Below are positions 55,410 to 64,000 of a DNA stretch of 64,000 bases, piece by piece. The stretch covers positions 1 to 64,000 of the forward strand of contig NZ_JAQSDO010000012.1 in NCBI RefSeq assembly GCF_029945965.1, read 5' to 3'. Source of the DNA: Thermomonas sp. (GTDB lineage: Bacteria; Pseudomonadota; Gammaproteobacteria; Xanthomonadales; Xanthomonadaceae). The number at the start of each line of letters is the position of its first letter. Position 1 is the stretch's first letter. The translations under genes and the position numbers were made by a program. The notes beneath the pieces are model-generated. The model worked only from the letters and a program-made list of their open reading frames with translations, made no database searches and had not been told where the DNA came from.

Positions 55410-57038
55410 TCAATCCGGACGTGGCCCCTTGCGCAGGTCCTTGAGGATTTCGCGTGCAGCATTGCGCCCCGGCAGCCCGGTCACGCCACCGCCCGGATGC
55501 GTACCGGAACCACACAGGTAGAGCTGCTTGAATGCGCCGCGATAATTGCCTTGGCCGAGCAAGGGACGTGCACTGAACATCTGATCGAGACCGAGTGCGC
55601 CATGGAAGATGTCGCCGCCGACCAGGCCGATGCGACGTTCCAGATCCAACGGTGATAGCGCTTCATAACCCAGCACGCTGCTCGCGAAGTTCGGCGCATA
55701 CGCATCGACGGTATCGATCATGAGTTTGGCCACGGTGTCGCGATGCGCATCCCAGCCGCCGTCGCCGCCTTTATCAGGCATGTCGGGATTCACCTGCTGG
55801 CAGAACATGCTGGCGACGTGCTGGCCGGGCGGTGCGAGGGTGTCATCCAGCGTCGAGGAAATCACCAGTTCGACAATGGGCTGGCGCGCCCATCCGGCGT
55901 TGTGTTCCTTCGATTTGGCATCGAAGTAGGCCTGCTCGAAATAGTGCAGCGATGGGCCGATCAGGATGCCGCTCTGGTGGTGCGGCTGCTGTTGGGTGCC
56001 GGGCATCGCGGTGAAGTCCGGCAGCTCGGAAAGCGCCACGTTCATGCGGAAGGTGCCGGAGCCACAGCGGTAGCGTTCGATCCGCTGCGCGGTGTCTTCG
56101 TCCAATTGCGAACGCTCGACAAGCTTGGTGTACAGCAGTTTCGGATTGAGGTTGCTGGCGATGGTGGCGGCGCGCAGTTCGCGACCATCGGTCAGCGCCA
56201 CACCCACAGCTTTGTTGCCTTCGACGATGAGCTTTGTGACTTCGGCATCGGTCTCGATCACCACGCCACGCGCCTCGCATTCCTTGCGCATGGCTTGGGT
56301 GATCGCACCCATGCCGCCAATCGCGTGGCCCCACGCGCCGGCCTTGCCGTTGACCTCGCCAAACACGTGATGCAGCAGCACGTACGCACTGCCCGGCGTA
56401 TACGGACTCGCGAAATTGCCGACCACCGAATCCCAACCCAGCGCGGCCTTCAGCGGTTCGCCCTCGAACCAACTGTCGAGCAGCTCGCCGGCGGACTTGG
56501 TGAACAGATCCAGCAGGTCGCGGCGCCCACGCATGTCCAGCGATTTCACCTGCTTCGCTGCCGACGCCGACGCGATCCAGTCGGCCAGCACGAAGCGGTC
56601 GCTGATGTTCGGCGGCGTGCGCTGGATGAGTTCTCGCAGCACCACCACGATGCGATCAAGCATCGCGTAGTACTCGGGTAGCCGCTGCGCATCGCGCGAC
56701 GACCACTTCGCCACTTCGGATTGCGTGTGTTCACCGCCGAGACGGAAGCTACGCCCGTCCGGCAGCGGCAGGAAGTTGGCATACGATCGCTCGACCACGC
56801 GCAGGCCGTGCTCAGCCAGGCGCAGGTCAGCGATCACCTTCGGGTTGAGCAGGCTGACCGTGTAGCTGGCCAATGAGTTTCTGAAACCGGGATGGAACTC
56901 CTCGGTCACCGCCGCGCCACCGACGATGTGGCGCCGTTCCAGCACCCGCACCTTCAGGCCCGCGCCAGCCAGGTAAGCTGCGCAGACCAGGCCGTTGTGG
57001 CCACCGCCAATAATCAGGACGTCGTCGTGCTGGGACAT
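55410..57038 (-). CDS. FAD-dependent oxidoreductase, PYROXD2/phytoene-desaturase-like
   Basis: This 542-residue protein has the dinucleotide-binding N-terminus D-V-L-I-I-G-G-G-H-N-G-L (6-17) and the E-R-R-H-I-V-G-G-A-A-V-T-E-E continuation of the amine oxidase/phytoene desaturase fold. The C-terminal C-G-S-G-T-H-P-G-G-G-V-T-G-L-P-G-R-N-A-A is the family's FAD-binding end. Substrate is unknown; members range from carotenoid desaturases to pyridine nucleotide-disulfide-type enzymes such as PYROXD2. I chose the ATG at 57038 at the first FAD strand; the in-frame ATG at 57197 adds an unrelated tail. Confidence 0.87.
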   Translation of the reverse strand: MSQHDDVLIIGGGHNGLVCAAYLAGAGLKVRVLERRHIVGGAAVTEEFHPGFRNSLASYTVSLLNPKVIADLRLAEHGLRVVERSYANFLPLPDGRSFRLGGEHTQSEVAKWSSRDAQRLPEYYAMLDRIVVVLRELIQRTPPNISDRFVLADWIASASAAKQVKSLDMRGRRDLLDLFTKSAGELLDSWFEGEPLKAALGWDSVVGNFASPYTPGSAYVLLHHVFGEVNGKAGAWGHAIGGMGAITQAMRKECEARGVVIETDAEVTKLIVEGNKAVGVALTDGRELRAATIASNLNPKLLYTKLVERSQLDEDTAQRIERYRCGSGTFRMNVALSELPDFTAMPGTQQQPHHQSGILIGPSLHYFEQAYFDAKSKEHNAGWARQPIVELVISSTLDDTLAPPGQHVASMFCQQVNPDMPDKGGDGGWDAHRDTVAKLMIDTVDAYAPNFASSVLGYEALSPLDLERRIGLVGGDIFHGALGLDQMFSARPLLGQGNYRGAFKQLYLCGSGTHPGGGVTGLPGRNAAREILKDLRKGPRPD

Positions 57039-57451
57039 TGTCGGGGTCGCGAAGGCAAACCCCGATGATCCATGCGTTGCCGGCAAAACGGAAGCGGCGG
57101 GCATCGGATTTATCGTGCTCGCCAAGGCTGTGGTACGCCATGGCCAAGCCGATGTCGGCGATGTAATCGGCTGGTGTCGCACTTCAGCCCCTCGCACGGA
57201 ACTTCGAATTCCCGAACAAGGCCGATACCCGAAGGAACCTCAGCGCCAGCCCAATGACGTCCGCTCGCGGAACCCACCGGCGCGTCGAACATCGGCAGAA
57301 GCATGCTCGACACCCGCGCGACCAGATACACGGCGGCCATTCGAAGCACATTCCGGCACTGCGTTTCGGCGCACATGAACATGCGGGATGCCAGCCCAGC
57401 TGGTTGATGCCTAGACTACATGGGAGCGATTTCGCGGACGCCTAGCCTCGC
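57039..57451. other. 413-base intergenic region without a supported gene
   Basis: It lies between the oxidoreductase and the EAL gene. Short open frames (for example 57110-57382 on the minus strand) lack family features, a ribosome site or coding-like composition. No RNA gene or clear hairpin terminator was seen. It may hold the promoter of the oxidoreductase gene and the end of the EAL transcript. Confidence 0.5.
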
Positions 57452-58240
57452 CTATTCCAGCAAGTCCCACACTTCCGTGGAAACGGCAGGCAACGTCTCC
57501 AGCCCCGGCTTCGCAAACAGATAGCCCTGGAACAGGTTGACCCCCATGTCGCGCAGCACCCGATACTCCGCTGCGGTCTCCACGCCTTCGCCCAGCACCT
57601 CGCACCCCAGCTGGTGGCAGGTCGCCACGATGCCACTGGTGATCGCGCGGCGCACCGGATCCTGGTCGATATTGCGGATCAAGGCCATGTCGAGCTTGAC
57701 AATGTCCGGCTGGAATTCGGCAAGCAGGTTGAGGCCTGCATAGCCGGCACCAAAATCGTCGATCGCGGTGAGGAAACCGCGACCCTGATAATCTTTGATG
57801 ATGCGCACGACCCTGGGAATATCGGTGATGCGCTCGGACTCGGTCACTTCGAAGATCAGCATGCGTGCATCGAAATTGCAGCGTTCCGCCGCTGCCAGGG
57901 TGAGGCGGATGCAGGTCGCGGGCTCGTACACGGCGTTCGGCGCGAAGTTGATCGACAGCCGTGCCTGCATGCCCAGGGCGGCTGCAGTGGAGATGGCTTT
58001 TACCCGGCAGGTCTGGTCGAAACGGTACAACTGCTCCGGTCGCACTCGCGCGATGACCGCGCCTGCGCCTTCGCCATTGCTGCCTCGCACCAGCGCCTCG
58101 TAGGCGTACACGGTGCGCGTACTGGCGTCCACGATAGGCTGGAACGCCATGCGGACCTCGAAGTCCAGCAGCTTGTCCCCAGCGCAGTTCCCGCAAGGGT
58201 GGGGGTTGTTCACTTCGCCAAAAAACTGTTTCAGGAACAT
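57452..58240 (-). CDS. Stand-alone EAL domain protein (c-di-GMP phosphodiesterase)
   Basis: This 262-residue protein is an EAL domain, expected to cut c-di-GMP to pGpG. The catalytic set is in place: E48-A-L with R52, N98 in S-I-N-F, E131/E134 region, D161-D162 in I-D-D-F-G-A-G-Y, K182 and E218. A short N-terminus holds two cysteines in C16-G-N-C19, possibly a metal or redox site; the same layout occurs in the small family of EAL proteins with N-terminal Cys motifs. The GTGAGG ribosome site ahead of the ATG at 58240 decides the start. It lies 211 bases after the large hybrid gene on the same strand, so they may be co-regulated. Confidence 0.9.
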   Translation of the reverse strand: MFLKQFFGEVNNPHPCGNCAGDKLLDFEVRMAFQPIVDASTRTVYAYEALVRGSNGEGAGAVIARVRPEQLYRFDQTCRVKAISTAAALGMQARLSINFAPNAVYEPATCIRLTLAAAERCNFDARMLIFEVTESERITDIPRVVRIIKDYQGRGFLTAIDDFGAGYAGLNLLAEFQPDIVKLDMALIRNIDQDPVRRAITSGIVATCHQLGCEVLGEGVETAAEYRVLRDMGVNLFQGYLFAKPGLETLPAVSTEVWDLLE

Positions 58241-58451
58241 GCGTCGAGCCTCACTTGCGGCTAGCGGTTTTTGTAGCACAGATTCAAATTGCCAATCTGT
58301 CGTTGCAACAATATCGCCGGACAGTCTTTCAGTGACCGGTTTATGCCTTGTCGGTCTTGATGCGCCGGCCTGTGGTCGCCGCAATCTGTTCAGCGTTAGC
58401 CTGGGGGCCTGGCTTGAGCCTGTCCGTGATGGACTTGCGAGTGTGGGAGCT

Positions 58452-61400
58452 TTACTTATAGCCCAGCTTATCGAGCAGAAGATTGACCTGTTCGACCGGC
58501 ATCGGGCGGTGCAACAGGTAGCCCTGGAGGCTTTCACAACCCAGCGACAGCAGCAGATCGCGCTGGGCGTTCGTTTCCACGCCCTCGGCTACCACGCCCA
58601 TGCCGAGGTTACGGGCCAGCGCGATGATGGTGCGGATGATCGCTGCGTCTTCCCGCCCAGGCAGCGACGACTGGAGCCCGATCTCGCGGACGAATGCCTG
58701 ATCGATCTTGAGCGTGGTGACCGGAAGCTTGTGCAAGTAGCTCAAGCTCGAGTAGCCAGTGCCGAAATCATCAATTGCGATGCCAACGCCCAGATCGCGT
58801 AGCTCGAACAGGTTGGCAGAAGTTTCGCTGAGACTGTGAAGCAGCAAGCTCTCGGTGATCTCCAGCTCAAGCGCCTCAGGTGCCAGCTGGGTGTCGTGCA
58901 AGGCGCGGCGCACGGTGTCGACCCAATCGGCGCGCTTGAACTGGATCGCCGACACATTCACCGCGACGCGAAGCGTCGGATGCCCGGCTTGACGCCAGGC
59001 GACCATCTGGGCGCAGGCCGTGCGCAGCGCCCATTCGCCAAGCTGGACGATCATCCCGCTGGCTTCAGCCAGCGGGATGAACCGGGCCGGCGACACCGTG
59101 CCAAGGGTCGGATGCTGCCAGCGCATCAGCGCCTCGAAGCCCTGGATCTCACCGTCCGCACCGCATTGCGGCTGGTAATACAGGCTCAGCTGTCCCAATC
59201 GCAAGGCGTGGCGGAGTTGGCCGTCCATGCTCATGCGTTCCTTCGCCAAGGTATTCATCTCTGCGGAGAACCACTGAAAATTGTCCCGACCTGTTTCCTT
59301 GGCGCGATACATCGCCGCGTCGGCATTGGCTATCAGGGTGTCGCTTTCGAGCCCGTCATCGGGATAAATACTGATGCCAAGAGAGAGGGTGACGAACAGC
59401 TCATGCTGATCCACATGAAACGGGGCACGCATTGCCTCGATGAGCTTGGTCGCCACGCGCATGGCGTCCTGCGGATCGTTCAGTTCGCTCAACACCACCG
59501 TGAACTCGTCGCCCCCCAGCCGCGCCAGGGTGTCAGTCTTGCGAATGCAGGCTTGTAGTCGGCTTGCAGCCAGACAGAGCAGTGCATCGCCCGACGAATG
59601 GCCCAGCATGTCGTTGATGCTCTTGAAGCGATCCAGGTCCATGTACAGCACCGCCACCTGCAGCTTCTTGCGCTCGGCCTGGGCCAGCGCCTGGTTCAGG
59701 CGATCCTGGAACAACAGCCGGTTCGGCAACCCGGTCAATGCATCGTGCTGGGCCTGATGCGACAGCTGATCGGTGAGCGTCCGGTGCTCGATCGCCACGG
59801 CGGCCAGCCGGGTCGCCATGCCCATGAACTCCAGATCACGCGCACTGGGCCGGGATGGCTGGTCGCGGTAGACCGCGACCGAGCCCAGCACATCGCCACG
59901 GTTGGATGGTGGAATGGGCACCGACCAGCAAGCGCGCAGTCCGTGCGGCAACGCCAGTTCACGATACTCATCCCAGAGGGGATCGGTGGCGATATCCTCG
60001 ACGATGACCACCTCGCCCCGATATATCGCGGTGCCGCAAGATCCTACCGCCGGTCCAATCGGCAGGCCATCCAGCTTCTCCGAATAGGCCTGCGGCAAGT
60101 GCCGCGCGGCTCCCGTCCACAGCCGGCCGTCCTTCAACAAAAGCACTGAGCTGCGGGATCCGGGAATCTGTACCTCCAGCATGCCCGAGATGCGCAAGAG
60201 GATGTCCGGCAGGGGCTGGTTCTGCACCACCTGCTCCAGGATCAGGCTGCGATCTTGCTCCAGCTGTTCCTCCTGCTTGCGGGCGGTGATGTCCAGGGAG
60301 GCACCTGCCAAGCCGGTCACCCGGCCCTGGTCGTCCACCAGGACTTCGATCTGGTCGAAAATGGTGCGAACCTCGCCATCTTCACGGACGAACCGGGTTT
60401 CGTGGCTGAAGGGTTTGCGGTCCCGCAGGGCCTGCGCCATCAGCGCTTCCACTGCAGGGCGATCTTCGGGCACGAGCCGGCTCAGGAAGTCCTCGTAGGT
60501 GGGCTGGTGATATGCCGGCGACACGCCACAAATGCGGCACAACTCGTCGGACCAGCTCAATATCCCAGTGGCCAAATTCCAGGTCCAGCTACCCAGGTGA
60601 GCGCGGCGCTGCGCTTCCTCCAGCCTCGATTCGCTCAGCTGAAGCGCCTGCTCCGCATGCTTGCGCTCGGTGAAATCGATCAGGGTTCCCTGTATCACCT
60701 CGGGCTGGCCCGGGTCATCCAGGATCAGGTTGACCGTCACCATCCCCCACAGTTCCGCGCCATCCGCGCGGCGCAGGCGGACCACCGAATTGTCCAGCGA
60801 GCCATACTTGCGCAGGTGCGCCAGATAGCGTTCGCGGTCCCCCTCTTCGAAATATAAGGTCTTGGTATTGACGCCGATGACCTCATCCCTGGATTCGTAG
60901 CCGAGCATCCGCGCGAATGCGTCGTTGCACTCCAGCAGCCGGCCATCGGGCAGGCTGCGGAACACCCCGGCCAGGTTGTGCTCGAACAGCAGCCGGAAAC
61001 GTTTCTCCGACGCGAGCAGGGCGTCGGCCGCCTGCTTGCGTTCGATCGCCGCGGCCACCTGGCTGGACACGAACTCGAGCAGGGCCTTGTCCTGTTCCAC
61101 ATAACGGACATCGCCGGTGTAACTCTGCACGACCAACGCGCCGATCGTGTGTGATTGCGACTTCAGCGGTACACCGAGCCAATCCATCGAGTCGGTGCCC
61201 ACCAGCTTAAATTGCTCGTGGACGCCTTCTCGCACCGTTTCCGGGGTGAACAGCAACGCCTCCCCGGTCATGATCACCCGCCCCGAAAGGGTGCCGTCCT
61301 CGAGCTTGCGCGGTTCCGGGGCGACGTCATGCTCATCCACGAAGTAAGGGAAGCTCAGCTCATCCCGGGCTTGGTCGTACAGGGCAACGAAGAAATTCCG

Positions 61401-61919
61401 GGCCGGCAACAACTCGCCGATGACCTGGTGGACGCGGCCGAACATTTCGACCAGCGTCGTGGTGGAATGGGCGGCCTCGGAAATCTGGTGCAACGCGGCT
61501 TGGGTCTTCTGGTCCTGCTTTTGCTGGGTGATGTCGCGCAAGGTGCAAATGACCAGTTGCCGTTCGCCCATCACGATCGGGGTGAGCAGGACCTCGACCG
61601 GAAAGTCCGCGCGGTGCTCGCTGCATTGGATCCATTCGAAGCGGTGGCTGCCATCGCGCATGGCAGTGGCAATCATCTCGTCGGCTTTGTCCGACGAGAG
61701 CCTGCCATCGGGCTGGAATTGCGGCGAAAATCGCGCCGGGTGTTGTGCCAGCATCTCGCTCTTGTCCGCGCAACCCAGCATGTCCACCGCCGCCTGGTTA
61801 CAGTCGGTGAACTGGCCTGTCCCCACGTCCAACACCGTCAGCGCGGCGGCGGTATGCTCGAACATCATGCGGAAACGGGTTTCACCAAGCGCCATCTGGT
61901 ACTCCGTGGTAACTACCAA
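58452..61919 (-). CDS. PAS/GAF-GGDEF-EAL hybrid c-di-GMP signalling protein
   Basis: This 1155-residue cytosolic protein reads PAS (about 12-135), GAF (145-295), PAS (305-420), PAS (435-550), GAF (560-715), GGDEF (725-890) and EAL (900-1150). The GGDEF site is intact (G-G-D-E-F, 802-806), with an R-K-T-D product-inhibition site five residues upstream (793-796). The EAL site is intact (E929-A-L, with D1050-D1051 in I-D-D-F-G). Both synthesis and hydrolysis are therefore possible, gated by the PAS and GAF sensors. There are no membrane helices. Ligands of the sensor domains are unknown. The stand-alone EAL gene lies downstream. Confidence 0.93.
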   Translation of the reverse strand: MVVTTEYQMALGETRFRMMFEHTAAALTVLDVGTGQFTDCNQAAVDMLGCADKSEMLAQHPARFSPQFQPDGRLSSDKADEMIATAMRDGSHRFEWIQCSEHRADFPVEVLLTPIVMGERQLVICTLRDITQQKQDQKTQAALHQISEAAHSTTTLVEMFGRVHQVIGELLPARNFFVALYDQARDELSFPYFVDEHDVAPEPRKLEDGTLSGRVIMTGEALLFTPETVREGVHEQFKLVGTDSMDWLGVPLKSQSHTIGALVVQSYTGDVRYVEQDKALLEFVSSQVAAAIERKQAADALLASEKRFRLLFEHNLAGVFRSLPDGRLLECNDAFARMLGYESRDEVIGVNTKTLYFEEGDRERYLAHLRKYGSLDNSVVRLRRADGAELWGMVTVNLILDDPGQPEVIQGTLIDFTERKHAEQALQLSESRLEEAQRRAHLGSWTWNLATGILSWSDELCRICGVSPAYHQPTYEDFLSRLVPEDRPAVEALMAQALRDRKPFSHETRFVREDGEVRTIFDQIEVLVDDQGRVTGLAGASLDITARKQEEQLEQDRSLILEQVVQNQPLPDILLRISGMLEVQIPGSRSSVLLLKDGRLWTGAARHLPQAYSEKLDGLPIGPAVGSCGTAIYRGEVVIVEDIATDPLWDEYRELALPHGLRACWSVPIPPSNRGDVLGSVAVYRDQPSRPSARDLEFMGMATRLAAVAIEHRTLTDQLSHQAQHDALTGLPNRLLFQDRLNQALAQAERKKLQVAVLYMDLDRFKSINDMLGHSSGDALLCLAASRLQACIRKTDTLARLGGDEFTVVLSELNDPQDAMRVATKLIEAMRAPFHVDQHELFVTLSLGISIYPDDGLESDTLIANADAAMYRAKETGRDNFQWFSAEMNTLAKERMSMDGQLRHALRLGQLSLYYQPQCGADGEIQGFEALMRWQHPTLGTVSPARFIPLAEASGMIVQLGEWALRTACAQMVAWRQAGHPTLRVAVNVSAIQFKRADWVDTVRRALHDTQLAPEALELEITESLLLHSLSETSANLFELRDLGVGIAIDDFGTGYSSLSYLHKLPVTTLKIDQAFVREIGLQSSLPGREDAAIIRTIIALARNLGMGVVAEGVETNAQRDLLLSLGCESLQGYLLHRPMPVEQVNLLLDKLGYK

Positions 61920-62086
61920 GGTGCCCTGCAGCCCGCAATTGGAACTGTGCCAACGTTACCATGTGGCTGCGTTGAATCTGTGCTGCGGACTTCCAGTCAC
62001 AGCGCCCGCTACCCCATAAGCACCTGCGGAACCGCATGCGTCTGGCATTGACGCCAACATAGGATGGCGGCGTCCGGCACGTAAAC

Positions 62087-62113
62087 AAAACCCCCGCCTC
62101 GCGGCGGGGGTTT
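62087..62113 (-). terminator. Rho-independent terminator of groESL
   Basis: An 8-bp stem (62091-62098 with 62103-62110, loop 62099-62102) extends with A-T pairs. On the minus strand it is followed by TTTTGTTTAC. It lies 33 bases past the groEL stop. Confidence 0.9.
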
Positions 62114-62145
62114 CGTGTGTAGCGTTTAGTGCAGTTGGGACTGGA

Positions 62146-63831
<1,686 letters not shown>

Positions 63832-63856
63832 TCATTGAATGTGGATGTATCAGTGG

Positions 63857-63879
63857 CGGGTCTGGACCCGCCCTATCGA
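63857..63879. repeat. REP-like palindrome 2, inverted partner
   Basis: GGCGGGTCTGGACCCGCC is a near-palindrome. It is followed by CTAT, which is ATAG on the minus strand, one base from the GTAG head. It faces the first repeat, giving an inverted pair of about 70 bases. Confidence 0.55.
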
Positions 63880-63902
63880 AAACGACGCGCAATCACTCGC
63901 GA

Positions 63903-64000
63903 TCAGAGGATCGCGAAGATGTCGTCTTCCTTGACCACCAGCAGGTCGGTGCCGTCCAGCTTCACTTCCGTGCCGCTGTACTTGCCGAACAGGACCTTGT
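63903..64000 (-). CDS. groES: Co-chaperonin GroES, 3' end only
   Basis: The window holds the last 31 codons and stop of GroES, cut by the window edge. The visible C-terminus [24 protein letters not shown] is the family end. GroES caps the GroEL ring. The gene is followed by groEL after 113 bases with two palindromic repeats between, an unusually long gap for this operon. Confidence 0.95.
   Translation of the reverse strand, partial: KVLFGKYSGTEVKLDGTDLLVVKEDDIFAIL

Noticed and set aside
57110..57382. 90-codon minus-strand frame in the 57 kb gap
   Set aside because: No homology, no SD and mixed composition. It could be a decayed gene, but there is no support.

Overview
The window is chromosomal DNA from a GC-rich gammaproteobacterium, most likely a member of the Xanthomonadaceae/Lysobacteraceae (Xanthomonas, Lysobacter, Thermomonas or Luteimonas type). 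This is inferred from gene order and content, not from a database search. Clues are rubredoxin-thiE-hemL, a TetR regulator next to a pcm-like gene and tolC, a PPi-dependent phosphofructokinase beside a proton-pumping pyrophosphatase, a Kdo-type LPS core cluster, and GTAG-headed palindromic repeats. I see no phage, plasmid, insertion sequence, CRISPR array, rRNA or tRNA. Coding density is very high and most genes are housekeeping or metabolic.

Layout. 1-7.9 kb: DUF192 lipoprotein, rubredoxin, thiE-hemL, a voltage-gated-type ion channel translationally coupled to a cystathionine gamma-synthase gene, then on the minus strand argD, a DUF350 membrane protein, gloA and an SDR. 7.9-12.5 kb: a DedA-PAP2-LssY fusion, a Lon-domain protein, mpl and adk. 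12.6-18.6 kb: a pyrophosphate block (PPi-dependent PFK, H+-PPase, soluble PPase) interrupted by a CsgG-like protein, DUF167 and a periplasmic protein. 18.6-27.4 kb, minus strand: an Asp/Asn beta-hydroxylase-like protein, a sulfotransferase, thiC with a TPP riboswitch, and a three-gene 2-oxoacid:ferredoxin oxidoreductase operon (flavoprotein/ferredoxin, KorA, KorB). 27.6-39.5 kb: a complete branched-chain amino acid superoperon, ilvD-C-G-M-E-A-leuA-C-D-B, preceded by a leader peptide with a run of Ile/Leu/Val codons and a rho-independent attenuator. 39.5-42.5 kb: TetR regulator, pcm-like methyltransferase, TolC. 42.5-48.4 kb: LPS assembly genes (waaA, lpxL-like, a heptosyltransferase-like gene, O-antigen ligase, GT4) and a zinc-finger protein. 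48.5-55.2 kb: pirin, RutE-like nitroreductase, ELM1-like protein, glnE and a Ycf46-like AAA ATPase. 55.4-62 kb: a PYROXD2-like FAD oxidoreductase and two c-di-GMP proteins (a stand-alone EAL protein and a PAS/GAF/GGDEF/EAL hybrid). 62.1-64 kb: groEL and the 3' end of groES, with a pair of palindromic repeats between them.

How the genes work together. The BCAA block carries every committed step from threonine and pyruvate to Ile, Val and Leu, including threonine deaminase and the transaminase, and nearly every junction is an overlapping stop/start. The PPi block suggests that biosynthetic pyrophosphate is reused in glycolysis and for proton pumping. The Kor block would link 2-oxoacid oxidation to ferredoxin/NAD(P)H. 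No clearly new system is evident. The most unusual items are the attenuated BCAA superoperon with an atypical KARI cofactor loop, a PAP2 domain that has lost key catalytic residues, an orphan CsgG-like protein, an ion channel ending in a zinc ribbon, and several genes whose -10 box lies so close to the start codon that leaderless mRNAs are likely.
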